This document shows positions 14,803 to 23,925 of a stretch of DNA of 64,000 bases, one piece after another. Origin of the DNA: UBA1127 sp034422455. Lineage in GTDB: Bacteria > Chloroflexota > Dehalococcoidia > Lucifugimonadales > UBA1127. The notes beneath the pieces were generated by a model that worked only from the letters and a program-made list of their open reading frames with translations, searched no databases and had not been told where the DNA came from. Location of the stretch: positions 113,913-177,912 of the forward strand of contig DAOUJQ010000008.1 of NCBI GenBank assembly GCA_034422455.1, in the 5' to 3' direction. The first letter of the stretch is position 1. Each line of letters begins with the position of its first letter. The translations under genes and the position numbers were made by a program.

Positions 14803-16404
14803 ATGACGGTTGCAAACCCTAGCTCACTGATCCCCAGGGAGCCGGATGCATGGAGGCAAGCGTTGGTGGACCCCGGCATGCTTTACCCGGCCTTCGAGGA
14901 GGCGACGCCGGACCTGGGCGAGTGGACCCAGGAACGACTTCGCTCCGTCGCACGCGACCTCTTTGCGGACTCGCGCCTCGTCGTCGTCTCGAACCGGGAG
15001 CCGTACACGCACCAGCCTGACCCTGCCAAGCCGTCCGGTCTCACGTGGCGCCGGCCAGCGGGTGGCCTTGTGTCCGGCCTGGACCCGGTCATGCAGGCCG
15101 TGGAAGGCGGTCTCTGGGTCGCGCAAGGCACGGGAGAAGCGGACAGCCTGTCGGTAGATGCTTCGGGCCGCGTGGCTGTGCCTCCCGACCACCCCTCGTA
15201 CATGCTGAAGCGCATCTGGCTCAAACCGGATGAGGTCGCGGGCTATTACGAGGGCTTCTCGAACCAGGGCCTGTGGCCGCTTTGTCACGTCGTCTTCCTA
15301 CGCCCTCGCTTCACGCCGCGAGACTGGCGGCAGTATCAGCAGGTGAACCGCCGGTTTGCGGAGGCGGTGCTGGAGGAGGTGGGCGACCAGTCCGCTTACG
15401 TCTGGGTGCAGGACTACCATCTCTGCCTGGTGCCGCGCTATCTACGGGAGGCCCGGCCGGACCTGACAACCGGCATCTTCTGGCACATTCCGTGGCCCAA
15501 CCCGGAGATCTACCGGACGTGCCCCTTTGGCGCGGAGTTGCTGGAGGGCATGCTGGCCGCTGACGTCATCGGCTTTCACATCCGCTACCACGGCGCCAAC
15601 TTCTTCGCGACGGTGGAGCAGACGCTGGAAGCGCGCCTCGACCGCGAGCGATGGGAGGTCATCCGCAGCGGCCACAGGACGCGCATCGTGGACATCCCCA
15701 TCAGCGTCGACTTCGAGGAGGAGGAGGCCACGGCGCAGTCTTCAGAGACGGCGCAGTGGATGGAGGAGTTCCGCCGCACCTTCGACCTAGACCGCTACGA
15801 GCACGTGCTGCTGGGGTTGGACCGGTTCGACTACACCAAGGGCATCCCGGAGCGCCTCATGGCAGTGGACCTGCTGCTGCAGGAGCACCCGGAGTACAAG
15901 GGAAAGCTGGTCTTCCTGCAGGTCGGTGAGATCAGCCGCATCCAAATCGCCCACTACCAGGCGCTGAACGCCGAGGTCGAGCACCTGGCGCAGGAGATCA
16001 ACGACCGACACCGGACGCCCGATTGGGCCCCCGTCGTGCTATGGCGCAACCCCGTCGACCGGCCCGACCTCATGGCGCTCTTCCGGCTTGCCAACGTCTG
16101 CGTGGTCAGCTCCCTGCACGACGGCATGAACCTGGTCGCGAAGGAGTACGTCGCCAGCCGTTTCGACGAGCGGGGTGTGCTGGTGCTGAGCCGCTTCACC
16201 GGCGCCGCCCGGGAACTGCCGGAGGCGCTGCTCATCAACCCCTACGACGCGAGCGACATCGCACACCGGCTCCACGAGGCGCTGCAGATGTCCGAACTGC
16301 ACCAGCGAGAGCGGATGCGCCGGATGCGGCGCACGGTGCGCCGGAACAACATCTACGCCTGGGCCGGGCGCTTCCTTCGCGAGATGGTCTTGGGCGGCGT
16401 ATGA
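14803..16404 (+). CDS. otsA: Trehalose-6-phosphate synthase (GT20)
   Basis: OtsA joins UDP-glucose and glucose-6-phosphate to make trehalose-6-phosphate, a first step toward a compatible solute. The 533-residue product carries the GT20 signatures VVVSNREPYTH (about residues 60-70), YVWVQDYHLCLVPRYLRE, FWHIPWPNPEIYRTCPFG and, near 337-352, LGLDRFDYTKGIPERL, with the later HDGMNLVAKEYVA. The ATG at 14803 has no ribosome binding site and follows a TTGACC/TAGACA pair closely, so it may be leaderless. An in-frame TTG/GTG at 14863/14866 behind a GGAGG is an alternative start. The stop overlaps the otsB start by four bases. Confidence 0.95.
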   Translation: MTVANPSSLIPREPDAWRQALVDPGMLYPAFEEATPDLGEWTQERLRSVARDLFADSRLVVVSNREPYTHQPDPAKPSGLTWRRPAGGLVSGLDPVMQAVEGGLWVAQGTGEADSLSVDASGRVAVPPDHPSYMLKRIWLKPDEVAGYYEGFSNQGLWPLCHVVFLRPRFTPRDWRQYQQVNRRFAEAVLEEVGDQSAYVWVQDYHLCLVPRYLREARPDLTTGIFWHIPWPNPEIYRTCPFGAELLEGMLAADVIGFHIRYHGANFFATVEQTLEARLDRERWEVIRSGHRTRIVDIPISVDFEEEEATAQSSETAQWMEEFRRTFDLDRYEHVLLGLDRFDYTKGIPERLMAVDLLLQEHPEYKGKLVFLQVGEISRIQIAHYQALNAEVEHLAQEINDRHRTPDWAPVVLWRNPVDRPDLMALFRLANVCVVSSLHDGMNLVAKEYVASRFDERGVLVLSRFTGAARELPEALLINPYDASDIAHRLHEALQMSELHQRERMRRMRRTVRRNNIYAWAGRFLREMVLGGV

Positions 16405-17231
16405 AGGCTGCAATGCTCCCACTGCGCGACCACATGGACATCGTGTACCAAGGCATTGCGACCAAGGGGCAGGTTCTAGTGGCGCTCGACTTTGATGGAA
16501 CGCTGTCCGACATCGTGGCGCGGCCCGAGGACGCCCAGCTCACTGAGGAGCGACGCCAGCTTCTTCGCGAGCTGAACAGCCGACCCAGGTTTGCCGTCGC
16601 GGTGATCAGCGGGCGCACTATCGATGACCTGCAGGAGCGCGTTGGACTGAGCGACATCGCCTACGCCGGGCACCACGGCCTCCAGATTGCCGGGCCGGGG
16701 TTTCAGCACACACCCCCGGAAGCGGAGGCCTTTCGCGGGACCGCAGCGCGTTTGGGAGCAGAGCTTGAGGCGTCAATCGGCGGGATTCCCGGCGTTCTCT
16801 TCGAGCACAAGGGGGTGTCGCTGAGCGTGCACTACCGGCTAGTAGAGGGTGAGCAGCGAGAGACCGTACAACGGGCCCTCCGGGAGGTCGTCAGCCCGGC
16901 GGCAAGCGCCGGCGACGTGCGCGTTGTCCTGGGCAAAGAGGTGGTGAACCTGCTGCCGCCCGTGGTGTGGCACAAGGGATCCGCGCTCCGGTGGCTCATG
17001 GAACTACTGGACTCCATTCCGCACCGGGTCGGCGGGATCTTCCCCATCTACATCGGCGACGACGTAACGGACGAGGACGCCTTCCCCGTGGCGCGGGAGA
17101 CCGGCATTGCGGCGCGAGTCGGCCCGGCAGAGGCTGACAGCGCGGCCGAGTATTCGCTGGCCGACACCGCGGAGGTCGAGGCCACGCTCCGTGCCATGGT
17201 CGAGTACTCGAAGTCGCTGGGCATCGGCTAG
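16401..17231 (+). CDS. otsB: Trehalose-6-phosphate phosphatase (HAD family)
   Basis: OtsB removes the phosphate from trehalose-6-phosphate. I start it at the ATG at 16401, which overlaps the otsA stop (ATGA), because a longer open frame there has no family support. The 276-residue product has the HAD motif I LVALDFDGTLSDI (DFDGT at 29-33), motif II VISGRT, the conserved cap segment YAGHHGLQI, and motif IV YIGDDVTDEDAF. Together with otsA it forms a complete two-gene trehalose pathway. Confidence 0.95.
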   Translation: MKAAMLPLRDHMDIVYQGIATKGQVLVALDFDGTLSDIVARPEDAQLTEERRQLLRELNSRPRFAVAVISGRTIDDLQERVGLSDIAYAGHHGLQIAGPGFQHTPPEAEAFRGTAARLGAELEASIGGIPGVLFEHKGVSLSVHYRLVEGEQRETVQRALREVVSPAASAGDVRVVLGKEVVNLLPPVVWHKGSALRWLMELLDSIPHRVGGIFPIYIGDDVTDEDAFPVARETGIAARVGPAEADSAAEYSLADTAEVEATLRAMVEYSKSLGIG

Positions 17232-17302
17232 CCCGGGCAGCCTGCGGGTCGCGCTAGACCCCCAAAACCCAAAGGGCTAGACTGGAATCACGTACCCTTC
17301 TA

Positions 17303-17376
17303 TGCCCGGTGGTGCAGTGGTAGCACAGGGGACTTTGGATCCCCTGACCCTGGTTCGAATCCAGGCCGGGCAGCCA
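17303..17376 (+). tRNA. tRNA-Gln (anticodon TTG)
   Basis: A full cloverleaf can be folded: acceptor stem TGCCCGG / CCGGGCA, a D arm with GTGGTAGCAC, anticodon stem GGGGA / TCCCC around loop CTTTGGA with anticodon TTG, and a T arm CCTGG-TTCGAAT-CCAGG. The discriminator base is G and the 3' CCA is encoded. Anticodon TTG reads CAA (and CAG by wobble), so the tRNA carries glutamine. It stands alone between otsB and the hydratase genes. Confidence 0.95.
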
Positions 17377-17471
17377 CCGCATCCCTCCTATGACGTCTCC
17401 CTCTCCGAGGCATGGACAACTTCACACGCACGTCCTACAGTGCGGCCATCACGCGCAACCGGAGCGACAGC

Positions 17472-17774
17472 ATGAGCGGCGTTCACGACATGGGTGGGCG
17501 GCCCAACGACGACCCTATCGACCTGTCCGGACACACGCTGATGGACTGGGAGCGGCGCACCCACGCCCTTGTGGGCGTCTTGCGGGAGAAGCGGCTGATC
17601 AACACCGACGAGCTCAGGCGCGGCATCGAGTCGATCCCGGCGGACGAGTACGTTGATCTTTCCTACTACGAACGCTGGTCGGCCTCGCTGGAGACGCTCC
17701 TGGTCGAGAAGGGACTGCTCACGACAGAGGAGATCGACGGGCTGGCCGCGGCGCTGAAGGAGAAGTGGGGCTAG
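17472..17774 (+). CDS. Nitrile hydratase/thiocyanate hydrolase-type subunit: N-terminal half of beta
   Basis: The 100-residue product starts MSGVHDMGGRP, the nitrile-hydratase beta N-terminal signature (usually xGxHDxGG), and continues as a helical region ending in EEIDGLAAALKEKWG. I start it at the ATG at 17472, behind GGAG; an upstream in-frame ATG at 17412 adds 20 residues without family support. In ordinary nitrile hydratases this is fused to an SH3-like C-terminal half; here that half is the next gene, two bases away. The split matches the three-subunit layout of thiocyanate hydrolase and toyocamycin nitrile hydratase. It should wrap around the cobalt-bearing subunit. Confidence 0.85.
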   Translation: MSGVHDMGGRPNDDPIDLSGHTLMDWERRTHALVGVLREKRLINTDELRRGIESIPADEYVDLSYYERWSASLETLLVEKGLLTTEEIDGLAAALKEKWG

Positions 17775-17775
17775 G

Positions 17776-18060
17776 ATGGCACGCTTCCAGCCGGGAGACC
17801 GCGTCCGAGTGTTAATGACGGAGATGGGCACCCACCACCGAACACCAGCCTACGTCAAGGGCAAGGTCGGGCGCATCCATGCCGTGTCAGGCCTGTACCC
17901 AAACCCGGAGACGTTGGCCTACGGCGGGGACGGGCTGCCGGAGCGGGGTCTCTACCTGGTGCAGTTCGAGCCGGAAGACCTATGGGGAGAGCGCTTTGGC
18001 GGCAAGGCAGGGGACACGCTGCTCCTTGACATCTACGAGCAGTGGCTGGAGCCGGCATAG
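17776..18060 (+). CDS. Nitrile hydratase/thiocyanate hydrolase-type subunit: C-terminal half of beta
   Basis: The 94-residue product is the SH3-like barrel that forms the second half of nitrile hydratase beta: RFQPGDRVRVL at the start, HHRTPAYVKGKVGRI (usual family form HxRxPxYxRGKxG) and the ending LYLVQFEPEDLWGERF then LLLDIYEQWLEPA. These residues help form the substrate channel and contact the Cys-sulfenate/sulfinate groups of the cobalt site. It starts one base after the previous stop and lies 13 bases before the alpha-type gene, so the three are one transcription unit. Confidence 0.88.
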   Translation: MARFQPGDRVRVLMTEMGTHHRTPAYVKGKVGRIHAVSGLYPNPETLAYGGDGLPERGLYLVQFEPEDLWGERFGGKAGDTLLLDIYEQWLEPA

Positions 18061-18073
18061 GACGGAGGACACG

Positions 18074-18730
18074 ATGAGCGAACACGGGCACGAGCACCAT
18101 GACCACGATGGTCACGAGCATGAGGGCATGCTGGAGGACGTGGAACTGAGCGACCGGGCCCGCCGCGCCATGGCGATGGAGGCGCTGCTGGCCGAGAAGG
18201 GCGTCATCGCGGAGGGCGAGGTCCGCAGGCTCGTCGACTTCATGGAGGCCAGGTCGCCCGTCGATGGGGCGAGGGTGGTGGCGCGGGCGTGGGTGGACCC
18301 GGACTACAAGCAGCGTCTGCTGGACGAGCCGGAGGGGGCTCTGCTCGAATTGGGCTACCCGCTCGTGGGGTCGGCCAAGCTGGCGGTGCTGGAGAACACC
18401 GACGACGTTCACCACCTGGTGGTCTGCACCCTTTGCTCCTGCTACCCGACGTCGCTGCTGGGACTGCCGCCGGACTGGTACAAGAGCTTCGCGTACCGGT
18501 CGCGGGCGGTGGTCGACCCGCGTGGCGTCATGCGCGAGTTCGGACTTGACGTGGGCGGCGACGTCGAGGTGCGGATCGTCGACAGCACGGCCGACCTGCG
18601 GTACCTCGTGCTGCCGCAGCGGCCCGAGGGCACGGAGGAGATGAGCGAGGAAGAACTCATCGGCCTGGTCACGCGGGACAGCATGATCGGCGTGGCGGTC
18701 GCCAAAACGCCCAGCGGCCAGAGGGCGTAG
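18074..18730 (+). CDS. Cobalt-type nitrile hydratase alpha / thiocyanate hydrolase gamma-like subunit
   Basis: This is the metal-bearing subunit of an enzyme that adds water to a nitrile or to thiocyanate. The 218-residue product carries VCTLCSCYP (residues 117-125), in which C118, C121, S122 and C123 form the claw setting; Thr after the first Cys points to a low-spin cobalt(III) site rather than iron. The flanking WYKSFAYRSRAVVDPR and GVMREFGLD segments are family hallmarks. The start at 18074 has GGAGG upstream. The first 18 residues are very rich in His, Glu and Asp (MSEHGHEHHDHDGHEHEG), a possible metal-collecting tail. No separate cobalt-loading activator is visible nearby. Whether the substrate is a nitrile or thiocyanate cannot be decided by eye. 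Confidence 0.9.
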   Translation: MSEHGHEHHDHDGHEHEGMLEDVELSDRARRAMAMEALLAEKGVIAEGEVRRLVDFMEARSPVDGARVVARAWVDPDYKQRLLDEPEGALLELGYPLVGSAKLAVLENTDDVHHLVVCTLCSCYPTSLLGLPPDWYKSFAYRSRAVVDPRGVMREFGLDVGGDVEVRIVDSTADLRYLVLPQRPEGTEEMSEEELIGLVTRDSMIGVAVAKTPSGQRA

Positions 18731-18737
18731 CCGGACG

Positions 18738-19784
18738 CTACTCGGCGGCAGGTTCCAGCGGCGTGGCCATGCGGTCCGTGTCGTCCATGCCCATCTCCAG
18801 CAGGCCGAAGATGATCTTCCACTCGCCCTGGCTGCGGTGCAGGCACGGCACCAGGTGGTTGCCGGCCTGGTCGCGCCAGAGGGTGCCGCCGAAGACCAGC
18901 GTGTAGCGGTTGTACTCCTCCGGGATCATGTCCGGGTGGGCGAGCAGGTACTCGCAGTGGCGCTGGCCGAGCTTGGGCGACATGGAACGGACGCGCTCCA
19001 CGACGTCTTCGCCCACCATGAACGGCTCGTCATCGGCGAAGACCTGCACCTGCCCGATGGTCTCCGTGGAGAACTGCGCCGGTTCCGACACGTCCTCCAG
19101 CAGCTCCATGCCCTCCTGTGCCTTGTCGTTGGCGAAGGGGGCGTTGGGGTCATAGGAGTCGCTGACGGGCGCCTGGCCTTCGACAAGCTCAGGCCGAACG
19201 GTGGAGGGAGCGGCGGGCGCTTCGCCCACGGGGATGGCCATGCGGTCGGTGTCGTCCATGCCCATCTCCAGGATGCCGAAGATGATCTTCCACTCGCCCT
19301 GGCTGCGGTGGAGGCACGGCACGAGATGGTTGCCCCCCCGGTCGCGCCAGACGGTTCCGGCAAAGACGAGGGTGTAGCGGTTGTACTCCTGCGGGATCAT
19401 GTCCGGGTGGTCAAGCAGGTACTCACAGTGGCGCTGGCCGAGCTTCGGCGACATGGAAAGGACGCGCTCCACGACATCCTCGCCGACGACGAAGGGCTCG
19501 TCGTCACCGAAGATCTGGACCTCGCCGATGGTCTCGGAGGAGATCCGCGTGGGCTCCGAGACATCCTCCAGCAGCTCCATCTCCTCCTTGGTCTTGTCGT
19601 TGGCGAAGGGCGCGCCGGGGTCGATGGCGCCGACGGCGGCGACGAGCAGGACGCCAGCGAGGGCCTCCTCCAGGGCTTCCGGGGAGGAGGACCATCGCCT
19701 GGCGGCGGCCTCGTCAATCTCGCGGGGCAGCTTCGCGACGACGGCCGCGACAAAGTCCATGAACCATGAAGGCGTCTCTGCCAT
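18738..19784 (-). CDS. Internally duplicated protein of unknown function with an in-frame mobile repeat
   Basis: I do not recognise the family. The start is the ATG at 19784, with GGAG eight bases upstream. After a 57-residue helical region come two near-identical units, residues 58-185 and 214-341, sharing APFANDK, GEDVVERV, SMSPKLGQRHCEYLL, PDMIP.EYNRYTLVF, GNHLVPCLHRSQGEWKIIFG and EMGMDDTDRMA. Each unit has conserved His, Cys and acidic residues. The linker between the units contains TVRPELVEGQ (195-204), which is the translation of the CCTTCGACAAGCTCAGG repeat (19177-19200) found many times between genes in this window. The gene ends 8 bases from the hydratase alpha gene, in the opposite direction. 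A recent tandem duplication with repeat insertion is the simplest reading. Confidence 0.8.
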   Translation of the reverse strand: MAETPSWFMDFVAAVVAKLPREIDEAAARRWSSSPEALEEALAGVLLVAAVGAIDPGAPFANDKTKEEMELLEDVSEPTRISSETIGEVQIFGDDEPFVVGEDVVERVLSMSPKLGQRHCEYLLDHPDMIPQEYNRYTLVFAGTVWRDRGGNHLVPCLHRSQGEWKIIFGILEMGMDDTDRMAIPVGEAPAAPSTVRPELVEGQAPVSDSYDPNAPFANDKAQEGMELLEDVSEPAQFSTETIGQVQVFADDEPFMVGEDVVERVRSMSPKLGQRHCEYLLAHPDMIPEEYNRYTLVFGGTLWRDQAGNHLVPCLHRSQGEWKIIFGLLEMGMDDTDRMATPLEPAAE

Positions 19785-19895
19785 GGAAGTCACTCCTGAC
19801 ACGGGGTGGCGCCATTGTAGCGGCTCGGCGGGCATTGGGATAGCGGCGCAGGCGCAGGGTGAATTGCCGGGCGGCGGCCGCAGCTGCGAGCGCTC

Positions 19896-20009
19896 GAATT
19901 GTTTCGTCGTTTGCCGTAGCTGCGAAGAATTTCTTGTGGTTATCGTTTTGTAGCTATTTTGGTCACTTTCAGCTGTGGGGCGAAAAATCCCGCCCGTGAG
20001 AAACAATTC
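19896..20009. repeat. 114-bp inverted-repeat element, copy A
   Basis: The element is bounded by a perfect 10-bp inverted repeat, GAATTGTTTC (19896-19905) and GAAACAATTC (20000-20009). Inside lies a second hairpin around TGTAGCT / AGCTGTG (19949-19977) with a 15-base loop of the form NNNTTGGYNNCTYYC-like. Copy B at 47918-48031 has the same length, the same ends and the same inner plan; a shorter relative, copy C, is at 28009-28090. It lies 111 bp upstream of the duplicated-protein gene. It looks like a MITE or a structured RNA element; no open frame of note is inside. Confidence 0.75.
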
Positions 20010-20149
20010 CTCCTCTTGCAAGCGCGACGGCGGACTGTCGTGGACACGGGTGGTGGGCGCTACGAGAAGATCAGTGTTCAGTTTGAGGTAGCCAGTCGGG
20101 TGCTCCATTCGACGAAGGTAGCGGAGGGCGCGAGGCGCGGGCAATGGGG

Positions 20150-20655
20150 TGGTGGCAGGGTCTTTTCGACGGGCTCGGCGAACGAGCTGGGTCGCGGTTG
20201 TCGGGGCCCCTGCCTGCGCAGGGGCGACGGAAGGGGGCTGGTGCGGCGGCCGCCGTTGGGCGCGGGATTTCTGGATACCGGCATGCGCCGGTATGAGGGA
20301 GTGGGGTCAGGCTGAACGGGGGACGCCCCGCCCAGCACCGCCCCTCTGGGTTCCTGCCTGCGCAGGAACGACAGGTTCGGTGGCGCCCGTTGGGTGCAGG
20401 GTTCCCCTGCCTGCGCAGGGGCGACGAGAGGGGGCTGGTGTGGCAGCCGCCGTTGGGCGCGGGGTTCCCCTGCCTTCGCAGGGGCAGGCTCTGGATACCG
20501 GCCCCGTATCGGGGTACGGGGGGACCATGCGCCGGTATGAGGGGTGGGGTGCGCCGCCCTTCGACAGGCTCAGGGCGAACGAGCTGGGTCGCGGTTGTCG
20601 GGGCCCCTGCCTGTGCAGGGGCGACGAATCGGCCTTTCGCCGGGACGCCGAGGCG
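20150..20655. repeat. Cluster of short interspersed repeats in an 870-bp gene-free stretch
   Basis: No gene is supported between 19785 and 20657. This part is a mosaic of three short repeat families. The CCTTCGACAGGCTCAGG type occurs near 20163-20190 (degenerate) and at 20558-20581. The type CCCCTGCCTGCGCAGGGGC occurs near 20204, 20348, 20406, 20466 and 20606. The type GGATACCGGCATGCGCCGGT occurs near 20272 and, broken, at 20494-20540. The second and third types are themselves palindromic. Several copies are repeated in the same order with a fixed linker (CGAACGAGCTGGGTCGCGG), which suggests block duplication. Confidence 0.8.
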
Positions 20656-20657
20656 GT

Positions 20658-22163
<1,506 letters not shown>

Positions 22164-22317
22164 GGGTTCCCCCTTGTGTGGATGGAGACAGGATACACGA
22201 CGGTTGCAGTATTGCAAAGTGCGGTGGTAATGGATGCGTTACCCACGGTGATGCGAATGATTGTGCATCGCGCAAGATAGGTTGTAGGCATGGGAGGGGC
22301 AATGCGGCACCCGTCAG

Positions 22318-22505
22318 GTACGGAGTTTTCTGGATGCCGGCATGCGCCGGTATGAGGGTGGCGGGGGTGGGTTAGAGCGAACGGGGGACGCCCCGCCTCG
22401 CCTCCACCCCTCCCCTGCCTGCGCAGAGGCGACGGAAGGGGGCTGGTGTGACAGCCGCCGTTGGGCGCGAGGTTTCTGGATACCGGCATCCGCCGGTATG
22501 AGGCA
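22318..22505. repeat. Interspersed repeat cluster between ahcY and the aminotransferase
   Basis: The 347-bp gap between 22164 and 22510 contains two copies of the TGGATNCCGGCATNCGCCGG-type palindrome (22333-22360 and 22478-22502) and one CCCCTGCCTGCGCAGAGGC-type copy near 22411. The pair of palindromes flanks a stretch that resembles the 20200-20300 block. The remaining 130 bases next to ahcY show an imperfect inverted repeat, GTGGTAA ... TTACCCAC (22231-22254), possibly an operator. No open frame is supported. Confidence 0.7.
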
Positions 22506-22510
22506 GGCGG

Positions 22511-23887
22511 TTAGAGGTTTTCCTGGACGGCGGTGACGATGGCGTCGACGCGGGAAACGAGCTCATCGAGCTCATCCTTGTCAGCGCTGAGGGGCGGCGC
22601 GAGGTGCATGACGTCGCCCATGACGCGGCCCAGGATGCCCTGCTTGTTCATCTCTGCTGACGCGAGTTGCACCAGATTGGCCTCCGCGGGGAACTTCTCC
22701 TTCGTTTGGCGGTCCTTCACGAACTCCATGGAGCAGAGCAGGCCAAGCCCGCCGCGGACGTCGCCGATGATGGGGTGCTCGTACATGGACTGGAGCTTGT
22801 CGAAGAGGTACTCGCCCATGCGGGCCGAGTTGCCGACGAGGTCCTCGCGCTCGAATATCTCGAGGTTTGCCAAGCCGGCGGCGCAGGCGGGCGGGTTGCC
22901 GCCGAAGGTGATGAGGTGCCGGAATGTGGCGGACTGATCGCCGATGAAGGCGTCGGCGACATTCTTGCTGGCGACGGCGGCGCCGATGGGGAGGTAGCCG
23001 CTGGTGAGGGCCTTGGCGACGGTGAAGATGTCCGGCTTGACGCCCCAGTGCTCGGTGGCGAACCACTTGCCGGTGCGACCGAAGCCGGTGATGACCTCGT
23101 CGGCGATGAGGAGGACGCCGTACTTGTCGCAGATCTCGCGGATGGTGGGCCAGTACTCGGGGTGGGGGACGTGGACGCCAGCGGAGATGGAGATGGGCTC
23201 TGCGATGAAGGCGGCAACGGTGGAGGGGCCCTCCGCCTGGATTGTCAGCTCCAAGTCGCGGGCGCACTCGAGGTCGCAGGCGCTCATGCCGCGGCAGAAG
23301 CGGCAGCGGTACTCGCCGGGCTGGGCGATGTTGACGGAGTAGGGCATGAGAGGGCCGTAGTCGGGACCGGAGGCGACGCTGCCGCCGCCGAGGGTCATGT
23401 TCATGAACGTCGCGCCGTGGTAGGAGCCGCGGCGCCCGATGAACTTGAAGCGGCCGGGCTCGCCGTTGTTCCGGTGATATTTGCGGGCCATCTTGAGGGC
23501 GGTCTCGACAGCCTCGGCGCCGCCACTGACGAAGTAGATGCGGGAGTCCTTGTCCGGCGAGAGGCTTGCGAGCTTGGCGGCAAGCCGGGCGGTCACGGGG
23601 GAGACAGAGCCGCCGGGGGTGTAGCTGATGTCGAGCATCTGCTCGTAGACGGCGTCGGCGATCTCGCGGCGGCCGTGGCCGGCGTTCTTGAGCCACATGC
23701 CGGAGATGAGGTCGTACCACTGCTTACCGGCGGCGTCCTGCACCCAGGAGCCCTCGCCCCTGACGACGAGCTTGATACCGGTCTCGTCCGACATGTCGCC
23801 GGCCTGGCGGCTGTGCGGCCAGAAGTGGGCCGCGGCCATGGTCTTGATGTCTTCCACGTCATAGGCTTCCAGGAGCTCGTTGACCAT
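22511..23887 (-). CDS. Class III (PLP) aminotransferase, omega-amino acid type
   Basis: The enzyme moves an amino group from an amine or omega-amino acid to a keto acid using pyridoxal phosphate. From the ATG at 23887 (GGAGG upstream) it is 458 residues. Family marks are YFVSGGAEAVETALKMARKY (PLP phosphate-binding region), GSYHGAT, the Asp in LLIADEVITGFGRTGKW that pairs with the PLP nitrogen, and the Schiff-base Lys near residue 292 in TVAKALTSGYLP. A CRFCRGMSACDLECARD insertion with several Cys is of the kind seen in beta-alanine/taurine-pyruvate aminotransferases. It is 38 bp downstream of the bicupin gene on the same strand. Substrate is not determined. Confidence 0.88.
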   Translation of the reverse strand: MVNELLEAYDVEDIKTMAAAHFWPHSRQAGDMSDETGIKLVVRGEGSWVQDAAGKQWYDLISGMWLKNAGHGRREIADAVYEQMLDISYTPGGSVSPVTARLAAKLASLSPDKDSRIYFVSGGAEAVETALKMARKYHRNNGEPGRFKFIGRRGSYHGATFMNMTLGGGSVASGPDYGPLMPYSVNIAQPGEYRCRFCRGMSACDLECARDLELTIQAEGPSTVAAFIAEPISISAGVHVPHPEYWPTIREICDKYGVLLIADEVITGFGRTGKWFATEHWGVKPDIFTVAKALTSGYLPIGAAVASKNVADAFIGDQSATFRHLITFGGNPPACAAGLANLEIFEREDLVGNSARMGEYLFDKLQSMYEHPIIGDVRGGLGLLCSMEFVKDRQTKEKFPAEANLVQLASAEMNKQGILGRVMGDVMHLAPPLSADKDELDELVSRVDAIVTAVQENL

Positions 23888-23925
23888 GGCGGCCTCCTTG
23901 ATTGCTTGAGGACGGATTTGGCTCG

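Noticed and set aside
19896..20144. N-terminal extension of the duplicated protein through element A
   Set aside because: The upstream frame is open only by chance across the inverted-repeat element; the ATG at 19784 has a good ribosome binding site. A similar chance frame crosses element B at 47918.
19785..20657. CRISPR array in the repeat-rich gap
   Set aside because: Repeats are of several kinds with irregular spacing and no unique spacers of even length; no cas genes are near.
22164..22320. SAH riboswitch in front of ahcY
   Set aside because: I looked for the conserved SAH-riboswitch core upstream of the start and did not find it; only a weak inverted repeat is present.
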